A DNA stretch of 64,000 bases from Methylocystis echinoides (GCF_040687965.1 NZ_CP156084.1:3224501-3288500); one strand, 5' to 3'. Shown: positions 9,717 to 19,569, counted from the stretch's first letter. Notes: generated from the letters alone by a model not told the origin. A program made the numbers and translations.

Positions 9717-10417
9717 GTCCGGTAGGCCCACAGACCGATGATCGCCAGCAGCCCGAAAAAAGCCGCCGAGCCCAAAAATTCGATGACGAACAGAAAAGCC
9801 GCGAACGCCTTGTCGCGGGTGGGGACGGCCTTCTTCTCCGGGGCCGCCTCGCGCACGACCTTGGCGGCGCCGCCGCTGGCGTAATCGATCGCCAGCGCCT
9901 TCTCGCGCTCGATCAGACGGTGGGCGATGTAATGGGTGGCGGCGTCGACGATCTCGTCGATATCGGCGCTTTCGCACAGCGTGATGCGGCCATGCCGCGT
10001 GTCCTGCAGGAAGCGATAGGAGCGCCGGTCGCGGTCCATCTCGACGAAACCGATCTGGTCGAGAAAGAGCCGCGGTCTTTCGCCCGGCGAGACGGCGACG
10101 TCGAATATGTCGACGTCTGGGGGAATTTGCGCGAGGACTGGCGCGAGGGCGTCGGCGAGGAGTTCCAGCCTGACGATTTCGGCCGCGCGCAAATCGGCGA
10201 GGGCGGCCGAATGTTCGGCGTTCTCGATGCGGGCGCGGCGCAGCGCCACGGTGAGGTTGGCCATGCGCTGCTCGGGCGCAGCCTTGGCGGGGTCGTGCCG
10301 GCCGGAAACTTCCTCGGCCGCGGCGGCGACCGAGAGGCGCTCGCTCGCAGCCTTTCTCAGCAGGGACGGGCGGGGGCCATCGGTCGGGGCGGGCACAGGC
10401 TCTTCCATGTCGCTCAC
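9701..10417 (-). CDS. Conserved membrane-anchored protein of unknown function
   Basis: A 238-residue protein with a Pro-rich N-terminus, a helical segment about residues 45-90 rich in Ala, Arg and Glu, a central soluble domain (about 95-170), and one or two C-terminal membrane helices (about 207-235). The domain content is not recognised; similar architectures occur in Rhizobiales as hypothetical proteins. The GTG at 10417 has GAGGG eight bases upstream; ATG 10408 is an alternative. It diverges from the large GH94 gene across a 205-base spacer. Confidence 0.65.
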   Translation of the reverse strand: MSDMEEPVPAPTDGPRPSLLRKAASERLSVAAAAEEVSGRHDPAKAAPEQRMANLTVALRRARIENAEHSAALADLRAAEIVRLELLADALAPVLAQIPPDVDIFDVAVSPGERPRLFLDQIGFVEMDRDRRSYRFLQDTRHGRITLCESADIDEIVDAATHYIAHRLIEREKALAIDYASGGAAKVVREAAPEKKAVPTRDKAFAAFLFVIEFLGSAAFFGLLAIIGLWAYRTYFPA

Positions 10418-10622
10418 TCGCTTCGCCCTCGGACGGCGCGCGGAATTAACGCTTTCGTTACTATACCGGTACAGGTCCCGGATGCGAAGCTCGGCAAGGA
10501 CAAAGCCTTGCCGGGGGTCTTACTTTTCCCCCACGCCAAGGCTAGGGAATCAGCTAGGCTGCCGGCGATTCCGGCAGGAACGAAAAATGGCGCCGGCGAA
10601 ACGGACGCCCGGAGGACCCCCT

Positions 10623-13600
10623 ATGGCTGCGCAAGCCGAATCGGATGCCGGCGGCGCGCTCTTCGAGCGCATCCTTTTTGGTCTCGTCTTCGCGGCGGTC
10701 GCGGCGCTGGAGGCTTCGGGCGGCCCCGAGCATATTCTGGTCGCTGGCTTTTTCGCCGGCGCGGCGCTCTATCTCTTGCGCCCATCGAGCGAGAGCGGCC
10801 GCCAATCGGTGAATTTTGCCGTCGATTTCGCTGCCGTCGGCGTCTTCGCGGCGCTCTGCGACCGCTCCTGGGTTTTGTGGCGCGCGCCCGAGACGATCGA
10901 GCAACTGTTCCGCTTCTCGCCGGTCGGCGCCGGAACGGCGACCATCCTCTATATCGCGGGCGTCCTCGTCCTCACGGCGCGCTCGCGCATGCCGCTGCGC
11001 GTCGCGCTTTTCCTCACGCCCTTCCTGTTCAGTCTGCTGGTCGCGCTCGGCTCGCCGCCGGTCACTCAGATCGGCGCTGCGTTGTTCCTGGGCCTGCCGG
11101 CGCCCGATTTTGTCGCGAAGATCGCCGGGCGCACGCTCATCCTCTTCCTGCTCAATGAAGCCGTGGTCATCGGCGTGCCGCTGGCGCTCGGGCGCTTCCT
11201 GCCGCGGCAATGGCGCCCGCATGGCATGCTGTTCGTCTCGGCCTTCTTCGCGACGCTCACGCCTTTCATCGCCTCCGCCGCCCCGGTCTTCGTCACGCCC
11301 TTTCTGCCGGCCCCGATCGCCGCCCTCGCCGCAGCTTTCCTGACGGCGTTGGCGCAGGCGGGCCTTTGGGGCCAAACCTATCTGGTGACCCAGGCGATCG
11401 CGGGCCTTTTTCGCGCGACGCCCTCGCTTTCCATCGTGGTTTATCACGACTGGAAAACGGGCGCCGAGAAGGGCGCGGTCTATGGCTTCGTCTTCATGGC
11501 GCTGCTGCTGGCGGTCGGCCTCGTCGTGTCCTCGCCCGCCGCGGCGTCGTTCGTCGTGCTTTCGGCCCCGCTCAGCGCGGCGATCATCGGCGCGCTGACC
11601 TATCCGCTGGCGCGCGCCATCGTCGAAAGCACCGATTCGACGCCGCCGTTCAGCGGCCGGGTCGAGGAAGCCTATGTGCGCCCGGCCAATTACGCCCGCG
11701 GCGCCGTCGCAGGCGCGGCGGTCGGCATTGCGCTGATGCTCGATCTGCCGGCGGCGAGCGGGAGCAATCGTTTCCTTTACGGCGCCCTCGTGGGGGCGCT
11801 CGCCTATGCGGGGGTCGATCTCGCCTTCGATTTCCACGCCTTGTTGCGCGTGCGCCGGCAGCATTTCCGAAGCTGGCGCGTCTATACGCTGGGCGCGCTG
11901 CTCGGCGCGCTCGTCGCCGGCGCGATCGCCTGGTATTTCGACACGGACCAACTCGGCACCGTGGTGCGAAAATTCTTCGCCTATATCTCGCTCGACTACG
12001 CCGCCGACGGCAGGCCGATCAACGACTACATCGTCCGTCCGCTGTTCTCGAAGTGGGGCGCCACCAATCTCGGTCCCGTCGATGGCGGCGTGCGCCTCAT
12101 TTACAACGAGTCCTTCTCCGGCGTGATCCAATGGGTCTTCGCCGCGCCGCTGTTCTCGATCAACCTGTTCTTCCTCACCGCGTTGGTGAAGCGCAGCCTT
12201 CAGCCGCTGCGTCAGCTCGCAAGCTGGGAAGGGCTGGACATGCTCATCGAGAATGCGGTGCGCGTGTTGCGCTGGGGCCTGTGGATGGCGCCGGTCATCT
12301 ACTCCTTCCTCAAGGCCACGCCGGACCCGGCCTGGTACAATCAGGACGGCCTGATCCGCACGGGCGTCGCGACATGGATGAGCTACATCCTGCCGGACAA
12401 CGACTTCCGCGCCTGGAGCCTGGATATTTTCACGGCGCTTCTCGCCTATGACGTGCTGCGCGTGCTGATCTGGTTCGATCACATGGGCCTGCGCGTCGCG
12501 ACGCTCGTCAATCTCTCCTTCGTCGGCGGCGACGCGGCGGACGAATCGGCGGCGCGTTTCCTCGGCAAGGAGCAAGTGAGCCGCGCGATTCCCGAGGGCA
12601 TCCGCCGGTTCGGCACCTGGGCGCCGCTGCTGCTGCCCTTCTACATCCCGCGGGGCGCCGAATGGGACAAGGCGTGGAGCGCCGCCGAGCAGATGAGCGT
12701 CACGCGGCCGCCGTCCTACACCTATCTCGTCGGCGGCTATCTCGCTTACGCCGGCCTCGTCGCGCTCGGCCTCGTGCTGTTCCTGCTCGGGCGTCTGGCG
12801 CAGGCCCAGAAAATCCCAATCGAAGGCATCACCGGCGCCGGCGGCGTGCCGGGTTCGCGGCCGCTCAAGCTCACCAACGGCCTCATGACCAGCGAATGGT
12901 TCGAGGACGGGCAGGGCGCGATCCGCATCGAGGGCGTCGCGCGCGGCGGCCCGGCGATCGATCTCACGCGCCAGCCGCTGGATCACGCCCATCCGCGCGG
13001 CCGCTTTCTATTTCTGCGGGAGCAGGGCGGCGGGCTGTGGTCAGTCGGCGACGCGCCGACCCGTTGCGGGGTCCCGTGCGGCAAGCTCGTCGACGCGGAC
13101 GAAAACTGCCTCTTCTACATGGCGGAGCAGAACGGCTTTGCGGTTGAATCGCGCGTCTCTCTCGCGCCGGACGAGGCCGTCGAGATCAAGCGGCTCAAGA
13201 TCGTCAATCTGGAGGCGCGCCCGCGAAGGCTCACCCTCGCCTCGCTGCGCGAATGGGTGCTCAACGAAACGAGCGTCGAGGTGCGCGATCCGCCCTACAA
13301 CGCCATCCACATCGGCACATGGTACGTGAAGTCGCTGAACGCGATCTTCGCCCAGAACCGCCTGCTCAAGGGCGGCGCGCGCCGGACAGTCGATCGCCGG
13401 CTGTCGCCCGAGGTCGGCTTCCACGCCATCGGCGCGGGAGCCGACACCAAAATGACCATCGTCGGCTATGAGGACGTGAAGTCGCGCTTCTACGGCATGG
13501 GGCCGACCAATGCGCCCGACAGTCTCCTCGGGCTCGGCGACGCGCCGCGCAGCCCCGACGACGAGGGCCTGCTCTACGGCTTCCAGCCTTGCGCCAGCCT

Positions 13601-16091
13601 CCGCGTCGAGATCGACCTGCCGCCCGACGGCAGCGCGGAGCTCATCATCATCGACGGCTGGGCGCGCGACATGGGGCGCGCCACCGACTCGGTCGCGCGC
13701 CATCTTGGCGTTCCGCCCGTCGCCCCCGAAATTCTCGACCGCGCCCTGTCGCGGCGACGCGCGCTGGTCATGCCGCCGGCGCCCAAGCAGCATCGCTTCG
13801 CCTTCTCTCCGGACGGCCGCAGTCTGACCCTTGCCCCGGGCACGCCGCGGCCCTTCGCGCATGTCATCGCCAATGAATTGGGGCATGGCTGCGTGCTCAC
13901 CAATGACGGGGACATTTTCTCCTTCTCGGTGAATTCGCGCTTGAACAGCTTCACGCCGTTCCGTCTCGGCGAAGGCCGCATGTCGCCCGCGGGGCAGATG
14001 ATTTACGTCTACGACCTCGCCCGCGCCGACGCCCACAGCCCGACCTTCGTGCCGCTGCGCCGCCGCGACGCGCGCTACGAGGTGACCTATGCGCCGGGTT
14101 CGGCGATCTTCCGCGCCGAGCGCGATCACCTCGAACTGGAGATGACCGTCTTCGTCAGTCCGACCGAGCCGATCGAGTTTCGCCTGCTCAAAATCCGCAA
14201 CAAGACGGTGCACGAGCGGCTCCTGCAGATCGTGCCGGCGATGGAAGTGGTGCTGGCCGAGACGCCGACGGAAAGCCTGGGCGACATACAATCGGTCATC
14301 GACGACGATCTGCAGTCGATCTACTTCCGCAATCCGCGCAACCATTTCGTCAACGGCTGGGCCTTCGTTTCGACCTCCATCAACGCGGAGTTCGCCGAGA
14401 CCTCGCGGCGCCGCTTCCTGGGCCATGAAAGCCGCAACCCTTATCTGCCTTACATGGTCGAGCACGGCCACCCCGACGCTGGCGCGCCGGAGCACCAGCG
14501 CAAGGTCGCGGCCTTCTGCGGCGCGATCGACGTGGCGGCCGGCGAGGAGGCGGTCGTCGTCGTCGCGCTCGGCCAGACCACGACGATGGAGGAGGCCAAG
14601 CGGCTCGCCAAAATGGCGCGCGACCCCGCTTTTGCGCGGCGTCAGCTCGAGGCGAGCGTCGAGGCCTGGAACGATCAGCTCTCGGTGCTGCGAATCAAGA
14701 CCAACCGCCCCGACGTCGATCGCCTCGTCAACGACTGGCTGCCTTATCAATTGCTCGCGTCGCGGCTCTGGGGCCGCACGGGCCCGGCGCAGCGCTCCGG
14801 CGCAACGGGCTATCGCGACCAGTTGCAGGACGTCATTCCGCTCATTCATCTCGCGCCGGAACGCGCTCGCGCGCAGATTCTTCTGCACGCGCGGCATCAA
14901 TATCTCGAAGGCGACGCCGCCAAATGGTGGCACCGCTCGGCGAGCGGCGGCACGGGACTGGCAGATCGCACCCATTCGTCCGATCCGCATCTCTGGCTGC
15001 CGTATGTGACGATCCGCTATGTGAAGGGCACTGGCGACGCCGGCATCCTCGACGCCGTCGAGACCTTCCTCGAAGCCAATCCGGTGCCCAAGGATCAGGA
15101 GGGCGACGTGACGGTGCCGCTCAAATCGCGGGACAAGGACACGCTGCTCGGCCATTGCGCCCGCGCGATCGATTATTCGCTCGACCGCTTCGGCGCGCAT
15201 GGACTGCCGCTGGTCGGCTCCGGCGACTGGGACGACGGCATGCATCTCGTCGGCGTCGAAGGGCGGGGAGAGAGCGTCTGGCTCGGCTTCTTCCTGCACG
15301 GCGTCCTTGTCGACATCGCGCCGATCTTCGAGGCGAAAGGCGACAAGGCGCGCGCCGACCGCTATCGAGAGCGGGCCGAGAAACTGCGCGCGGCGCTCGC
15401 CGAATGCTGGCGCGGCGACCGCTATGTGCGCGACTTCGCCGACGACGGCCGCGAGCTCGCGCCGATGAGCGCCATGACGGCGCATTGGCCGACGCTCTCC
15501 AACGCCGTCGATCCTGCACGCGGCCGCGAGGCGATCGAGAAGGCGCTTGCGATGCTCGGCCGCTCCAATCGGGTGCTGCTCGTGACGCCGCCCTTCAACG
15601 AACATTCCGATCCCTATCCGGGACGCAGCGCCGAATATCCGCCGGGCGTCCGCGAAAACGGCGGGCAATATTCGCATGGCGTCTCCTGGTTCGTGGACGC
15701 GCTGGCGAAGCTCGGGGCGCAGGCGCAGGCCGCAGGCGACCTGCAGGCTGCGACGGAATTGTTCCGCGAGGCCTTCGAGGTCTGGATCGCCATCTCGCCG
15801 ATCTCGAAGCTCAGAACGCCCGCCGAGGCGGATGTCTACGGCCTGCCCCCGCATCAGCAGCCGGCGGATGTCTATGAGGGCGAGGGCTATGAGGGCCGCG
15901 GCGGCTGGGACTGGTACACGGGCGCCGCCGCCCGCATGCTTTCCGCCGCCTACGCCATGCTCGGGCTGGAATTCGAGAACGGCGAATTGAAGCCCCGGCC
16001 CGACGCTTTCGAACCCAAGGGCGATCTGCGCCTCGAATGCGTTACTTACCGAGGCAAGAGCTTCACCGCCCAGAACAAGCTCAGGACTTAA
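10623..16091 (+). CDS. Large membrane protein with C-terminal GH94 (NdvB-like) region
   Basis: An 1822-residue protein. Residues 1 to ~730 are mostly membrane helices with soluble loops. From ~743 there are two beta-rich GH94-associated segments (one starts LKLTNGLMTSEWFEDG, one near ANELGHGCVLTNDGD) and then the alpha-barrel catalytic region. The motif GSGDWDDGMHLVG near residue 1533 matches the GDWNDG loop carrying the catalytic Asp of GH94 phosphorylases and of cyclic beta-1,2-glucan synthases (NdvB/Cgs). Those synthases are ~2800 residues and carry a GT84 domain; no GT84 with its D-x-D motifs is evident here. It may process or phosphorolyse a membrane-associated glucan. The start ATG 10623 follows GGAGGA; a longer frame back to 10107 is antisense to the neighbour. 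Confidence 0.8.
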   Translation: MAAQAESDAGGALFERILFGLVFAAVAALEASGGPEHILVAGFFAGAALYLLRPSSESGRQSVNFAVDFAAVGVFAALCDRSWVLWRAPETIEQLFRFSPVGAGTATILYIAGVLVLTARSRMPLRVALFLTPFLFSLLVALGSPPVTQIGAALFLGLPAPDFVAKIAGRTLILFLLNEAVVIGVPLALGRFLPRQWRPHGMLFVSAFFATLTPFIASAAPVFVTPFLPAPIAALAAAFLTALAQAGLWGQTYLVTQAIAGLFRATPSLSIVVYHDWKTGAEKGAVYGFVFMALLLAVGLVVSSPAAASFVVLSAPLSAAIIGALTYPLARAIVESTDSTPPFSGRVEEAYVRPANYARGAVAGAAVGIALMLDLPAASGSNRFLYGALVGALAYAGVDLAFDFHALLRVRRQHFRSWRVYTLGALLGALVAGAIAWYFDTDQLGTVVRKFFAYISLDYAADGRPINDYIVRPLFSKWGATNLGPVDGGVRLIYNESFSGVIQWVFAAPLFSINLFFLTALVKRSLQPLRQLASWEGLDMLIENAVRVLRWGLWMAPVIYSFLKATPDPAWYNQDGLIRTGVATWMSYILPDNDFRAWSLDIFTALLAYDVLRVLIWFDHMGLRVATLVNLSFVGGDAADESAARFLGKEQVSRAIPEGIRRFGTWAPLLLPFYIPRGAEWDKAWSAAEQMSVTRPPSYTYLVGGYLAYAGLVALGLVLFLLGRLAQAQKIPIEGITGAGGVPGSRPLKLTNGLMTSEWFEDGQGAIRIEGVARGGPAIDLTRQPLDHAHPRGRFLFLREQGGGLWSVGDAPTRCGVPCGKLVDADENCLFYMAEQNGFAVESRVSLAPDEAVEIKRLKIVNLEARPRRLTLASLREWVLNETSVEVRDPPYNAIHIGTWYVKSLNAIFAQNRLLKGGARRTVDRRLSPEVGFHAIGAGADTKMTIVGYEDVKSRFYGMGPTNAPDSLLGLGDAPRSPDDEGLLYGFQPCASLRVEIDLPPDGSAELIIIDGWARDMGRATDSVARHLGVPPVAPEILDRALSRRRALVMPPAPKQHRFAFSPDGRSLTLAPGTPRPFAHVIANELGHGCVLTNDGDIFSFSVNSRLNSFTPFRLGEGRMSPAGQMIYVYDLARADAHSPTFVPLRRRDARYEVTYAPGSAIFRAERDHLELEMTVFVSPTEPIEFRLLKIRNKTVHERLLQIVPAMEVVLAETPTESLGDIQSVIDDDLQSIYFRNPRNHFVNGWAFVSTSINAEFAETSRRRFLGHESRNPYLPYMVEHGHPDAGAPEHQRKVAAFCGAIDVAAGEEAVVVVALGQTTTMEEAKRLAKMARDPAFARRQLEASVEAWNDQLSVLRIKTNRPDVDRLVNDWLPYQLLASRLWGRTGPAQRSGATGYRDQLQDVIPLIHLAPERARAQILLHARHQYLEGDAAKWWHRSASGGTGLADRTHSSDPHLWLPYVTIRYVKGTGDAGILDAVETFLEANPVPKDQEGDVTVPLKSRDKDTLLGHCARAIDYSLDRFGAHGLPLVGSGDWDDGMHLVGVEGRGESVWLGFFLHGVLVDIAPIFEAKGDKARADRYRERAEKLRAALAECWRGDRYVRDFADDGRELAPMSAMTAHWPTLSNAVDPARGREAIEKALAMLGRSNRVLLVTPPFNEHSDPYPGRSAEYPPGVRENGGQYSHGVSWFVDALAKLGAQAQAAGDLQAATELFREAFEVWIAISPISKLRTPAEADVYGLPPHQQPADVYEGEGYEGRGGWDWYTGAAARMLSAAYAMLGLEFENGELKPRPDAFEPKGDLRLECVTYRGKSFTAQNKLRT

Positions 16092-16153
16092 CGCGAACAG
16101 AGGCGAACGAGCTGTTTACAATCAGCGCGGCGAGGCCCCTCCCGGCTTCGTGG

Positions 16154-16175
16154 ATGGCCGGGTCAAACCGGCCAT
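16154..16175. repeat. REP-like palindrome
   Basis: ATGGCCGG and CCGGCCAT arms (8 bp) around a 6-base loop, in the 184-base spacer between the converging GH94 and pqqDE genes. Similar GGCCGGGTC-type palindromes are common intergenic repeats in Rhizobiales; it could also act as a terminator stem, but no T-run follows. Confidence 0.5.
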
Positions 16176-16275
16176 GACGGGCTCAAAAGTTCGGGTGGAG
16201 TCGCGCTGTCATCGCGACTTCGGCCGCATGCCCGCGCGTGTCGCGGGCATCCACGCCGAGACCGCGTGGCGCGCG

Positions 16276-17733
16276 TCAGGCCGGCTCTTTTTCCGCGGCC
16301 TTCTGCGGCGCGCCGCCGTAGCGGCGGTAGATGAAGTCGGGCGCCGGCGCCGTTGATTCCGTTTCGGCGAAGGCGGCGAAACGGGCGTGGTCGGGCGAGA
16401 GATGACAAGCCGGGTCGGTCGCCGCCGCGTCGCCGGTCACCGCGAAGGCCTGGCAGCGGCAGCCGCCGTAATCAATCTCCCGGCGGTCGCAGGAGCGGCA
16501 GGGCTCTTTCATCCAGTCCGCGCCGCGATAGGCGTTGAAGGCCGCGCCATGGCGCCAGATGTCGCCGAGCGGCCGCGCGCGCACGTCGTCGAAAGTCAGG
16601 CCCGGCAGCGTCTGCGCGGCGTGGCAGGGCAGGGCCTTGCCGGAGGGCGTCACCGCCATGATCGAGCGGCCCCAGCCGCCTGTGCACTGCTTGGGCCGCG
16701 TGGCGTAATGGTCGTGGATGACGAAGTCGAAATTCAGGACGCCCTGAAGCCGCTTCTTCGCCTCTTCGACAACGCCCACCGTCTCCATGAAGGTCTCGCG
16801 CGTCGGGATCAGCGCCGCGCGATTGACCTGCGCCCAGGCGTAATACTGGATATGCGCAATCTCGATGCGCTGCGCGTCCACCTCCACCGCGAAATCGATG
16901 ATCTGCGGCAGATGCGCGATGTTCTGGCGATGCATCGGCGCATTGATGGTGAGGCCCATGCCCAATTCGCGCGTCCAGCGCGCGACGTCGCGCTTCTTCG
17001 GCACGCCGCCGTCATAGGCGGAGATGCGGTCGGCGCTCTCGGGGACGATGTCCTGAATCGACACCTGCACATGGTCGAGGCCGATTTCAGCCAGACGCTC
17101 GAGCCGCTCACGCGTCAGCAGCACCGCGGAAGTCACGAGATTAGTGTAAAGCCCCGCCTCCACGGCCTGCGCCAGGATTTCTTCGAGATCGCGCCGCACG
17201 GTCGGCTCGCCGCCGGAAAGATGCAGTTGCAACGCGCCGATCGACGCGGCCTGACGAAACGTCTCGCCCCATTCCGAGGCGGTCATTTCGACGTTCGACT
17301 TTTCGAGGTCCAGCGGATTGGAGCAATAGGGACATTGCAACGGGCACCGATGCGTCAGCTCGGCGAGAAGTCCGGCGGGGCCGCCCGCGAAGGGTCCGAT
17401 GGACGAAGCGAAGGCCGAGAGCTTCGGGGCCGAGAAGGGATCGACGCCGTCGCGCAGCAGGCGCTTGTCGGCGAGGCCCTGAAGCAGATTGCTCACGTCC
17501 CGCGTGATCACGTCGAGCGGCGCCGAATACTGCTGCGCGAGCTTCGCGCAAAGGTCGGCTAGGCGGGTTTCGCCGTCGATGGCCTCGAGCACGATCAGCC
17601 CGATGGCGTCGAGCTCATAGGCCCGTTCGGGGGCAAGAATAACCGTGCGGCCGCGCGCGCGGTCTTCATGCAGGCGCGCATAGCGCGTGAAGGCGGGGCG
17701 GGAGTCCGGGCCGATGATGTAGCGTGTCGTCAT
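16276..17733 (-). CDS. pqqE: PqqD-PqqE fusion, PQQ biosynthesis radical SAM enzyme
   Basis: A 485-residue fusion. Residues 1 to ~95 match PqqD, the chaperone that binds the PqqA peptide. Residues ~120-485 match PqqE, the radical SAM enzyme that cross-links Glu and Tyr of PqqA. The radical SAM cluster motif is C130-x3-C134-x2-C137 (THRCPLQCPYCSNP). The C-terminal SPASM region carries further Cys residues (CTGGWGRSIMAV, PCHAAQ, CRSCDRREIDYGGCRCQAF) for auxiliary iron-sulfur clusters. PqqE alone is ~370-390 residues, so the extra length is accounted for by PqqD. It lies 142 bases downstream of pqqC on the same strand and ends the pqqBC-DE cluster. Confidence 0.93.
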   Translation of the reverse strand: MTTRYIIGPDSRPAFTRYARLHEDRARGRTVILAPERAYELDAIGLIVLEAIDGETRLADLCAKLAQQYSAPLDVITRDVSNLLQGLADKRLLRDGVDPFSAPKLSAFASSIGPFAGGPAGLLAELTHRCPLQCPYCSNPLDLEKSNVEMTASEWGETFRQAASIGALQLHLSGGEPTVRRDLEEILAQAVEAGLYTNLVTSAVLLTRERLERLAEIGLDHVQVSIQDIVPESADRISAYDGGVPKKRDVARWTRELGMGLTINAPMHRQNIAHLPQIIDFAVEVDAQRIEIAHIQYYAWAQVNRAALIPTRETFMETVGVVEEAKKRLQGVLNFDFVIHDHYATRPKQCTGGWGRSIMAVTPSGKALPCHAAQTLPGLTFDDVRARPLGDIWRHGAAFNAYRGADWMKEPCRSCDRREIDYGGCRCQAFAVTGDAAATDPACHLSPDHARFAAFAETESTAPAPDFIYRRYGGAPQKAAEKEPA

Positions 17734-17775
17734 TTTGCGTTCGGCTCTTGTCGGGGCTGCTGGCCCCCTCCCTGT

Positions 17776-17800
17776 CCCTCGCCCGCTTCGCGGGAGAGGG
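17776..17800. repeat. REP-like palindrome in the pqqC-pqqDE gap
   Basis: CCCTCgCCCGC and GCGGGaGAGGG arms (one mismatch), of the same family as the elements at 24564, 24688, 30971 and 40543. It sits between two co-directional pqq genes and could form an mRNA hairpin between them. Confidence 0.6.
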
Positions 17801-17875
17801 GGCGCTCACGCGCGGCGTGGATGAAGACCAGGCTCCCCTCCATCTCCCGCAAGTCGGGGGACGGTTGCGGAGGCG

Positions 17876-18631
17876 TCATTCCGGCCGCCAGGCCCCCGGC
17901 GGGATCAGCCCGGGCGTGACGTAAGCGTGATGTAAGGCGTCGAGCTGCGCCCACAAGACGTCGCATTTGAAGCGGACGGCCGCGACGCAGGCTTCCTGCT
18001 CCTCGCGCGTTCGGGCGTTGTCGAGCACATAGGCGAGCGCGAAGTCGGAGTCGCGCGGCGCCTGGCTGAGGCGGCGCTTGAAATAGGCCATCACATGGTC
18101 GTCGACGAAGTCGTAATTCTCGAGCATGCCGACGATGCGCTCGCGATGGATGGAGGGCGCGAACAGCTCGGTGAGCGACGACGCCACCGCCACGACCAGC
18201 GGCTGCTCGACGACGAAGCGCACATAGGCTTCGACCGCGAATTTGGTGGCGGGCAGGGCGCCGCGCCGCGAGGTCACATAATCGCGCGGGAAGCCGAGCG
18301 CGTCGGTGAGCACCAGCCAGCGTTCAATGCCCCCCGCTTCCTCGCCGAGGCCGTCGTGATCATGAATGCGGTGAATCCACTCGCGACGCAATTCGCGGTC
18401 GTGCACGCGGCTCATGAAGGCGGCGTCCTTGCGCGGCACGGCCTCCTGATAGCAGTAGCGGTTCAAGGCCCAGGCGGCGACCTGAGGCTTTTTGAGCTTG
18501 CCGCCATGCAGCAGCTTATGAAATTCGTGCTTGTCGTGATAGCGCTCGACCCCGACGTTGCGGATCGCCGCTTCGAAATCAACTCTGGAGAGCGGCGCGG
18601 CGTCGCGCCAGTCGGTCACGATCTGATTCAT
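17876..18631 (-). CDS. pqqC: Pyrroloquinoline-quinone synthase
   Basis: Cofactor-free oxidase that carries out the last ring closure and eight-electron oxidation making PQQ. The 251-residue protein is the usual length and contains the conserved active-site segments YHDKHEFHKLLHGGKL, LNRYCYQEAVPRKDAAFMSR, RIHDHDG and ASSLTELFAP. Unlike Methylobacterium, it is not fused to PqqD, which here joins PqqE. Its start overlaps the pqqB stop (ATGA), so the two are translationally coupled. Confidence 0.95.
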   Translation of the reverse strand: MNQIVTDWRDAAPLSRVDFEAAIRNVGVERYHDKHEFHKLLHGGKLKKPQVAAWALNRYCYQEAVPRKDAAFMSRVHDRELRREWIHRIHDHDGLGEEAGGIERWLVLTDALGFPRDYVTSRRGALPATKFAVEAYVRFVVEQPLVVAVASSLTELFAPSIHRERIVGMLENYDFVDDHVMAYFKRRLSQAPRDSDFALAYVLDNARTREEQEACVAAVRFKCDVLWAQLDALHHAYVTPGLIPPGAWRPE

Positions 18632-19557
18632 AGCGTCACCTCCATGCCGTCCGCGCCGACTTCCCAGCCCGCGGCGCGCACGGCCGCGTTTTCCTTGGAG
18701 CCGGCGTCGAGGACCGGATTCGAATTGTTGATGTGCACGTAGATTTTGCGCGCGACGCCGAGCGGCGCGAAGGCCGCGATCGAGCCGTCGTCGCCGCTCA
18801 TGTTCACATGGCCCATGCGAGAACCTGTCTTGCCGAGGAGCCCCTGTTCGATCATCTCGTTTTCGTGAAACAGCGTTCCGTCGAAGAAAACGAGCGCCGC
18901 GTTTTTCAGGCGCGCGGCCAGCGGCGCATCGACCCTCGCGCAGCCCGGAACGTAGAAGAAAGACTTGCCCGTCTTGGTCTCGATGATCTCGAGGCCGAGC
19001 GTGTCGCCGGCGCTGGTGCCGAAATTGGGCGCGTTTTTATCTTCGAGATAAAGCGCAATCTTGCCGGGCACGGGGAACGCGCGGATCGCGAGGCCGAGAT
19101 CGACGCCCGCGCCCTTGAGCGGGATCGTCTCGTCCATCGGCAGTTCGATGCGCGGCACGAGCGGCGTCTGCAGAATGGTGAAGATCGGATTGGCGCCCAG
19201 CGCCTGCAGCACGCGTCCGGCGGCGTAGATAGTGAAGGGCTGAGCCTCGCGTAGATTGAGCAGGCCAGCGACATGGTCGACGTCGCCATTGGTGAGCGCG
19301 ACCGCCTTGATGGGGCTCGCGCGGACGGGATCGCCCTCCGCGGGCGCGAGCTGCGGGGCGGCGGCGATCTGCTCGCGCAAATCCGGCGAGGCGTTGAGGA
19401 GAACCCAGCTCCGATCGTCAGCGCTCACTGCGAGCGACGACTGGGTGCGGGGCGAGAAACCGGGGGCGCCTGCGCGCACGGCGCGGCAATTAGCGCAATT
19501 GCAGTTCCATTGCGGGAAGCCGCCGCCGGCGCCCGAGCCCAAAATCCTGATCCGCAT
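18628..19557 (-). CDS. pqqB: PQQ biosynthesis protein PqqB
   Basis: Metallo-beta-lactamase-fold protein of 309 residues, proposed to act as a hydroxylase on the PqqA-derived intermediate. It opens with the family signature MRIRILGSGAGGGFPQWNCN plus CANC, a Cys-rich motif retained by PqqB proteins. Other conserved parts are LLNASPDLREQI, GDVDHVAGLLNLRE and GHVNMSGDDGS. It is the first gene of the pqqBC-DE unit; no pqqA is visible upstream. Confidence 0.94.
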   Translation of the reverse strand: MRIRILGSGAGGGFPQWNCNCANCRAVRAGAPGFSPRTQSSLAVSADDRSWVLLNASPDLREQIAAAPQLAPAEGDPVRASPIKAVALTNGDVDHVAGLLNLREAQPFTIYAAGRVLQALGANPIFTILQTPLVPRIELPMDETIPLKGAGVDLGLAIRAFPVPGKIALYLEDKNAPNFGTSAGDTLGLEIIETKTGKSFFYVPGCARVDAPLAARLKNAALVFFDGTLFHENEMIEQGLLGKTGSRMGHVNMSGDDGSIAAFAPLGVARKIYVHINNSNPVLDAGSKENAAVRAAGWEVGADGMEVTL

Positions 19558-19569
19558 CGCGTTTCCGGC

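Noticed and set aside
10554-15854. Long minus-strand frames of 812 and 937 residues
   Set aside because: Antisense shadows of the GH94 membrane protein, His/Arg/Asp-rich with no domains; a by-product of high GC.
13041-15854. Possible tandem or nested gene inside the GH94 coding region
   Set aside because: The plus-strand frame is continuous and carries the GH94 motifs throughout; other frames lack starts with ribosome-binding sites.
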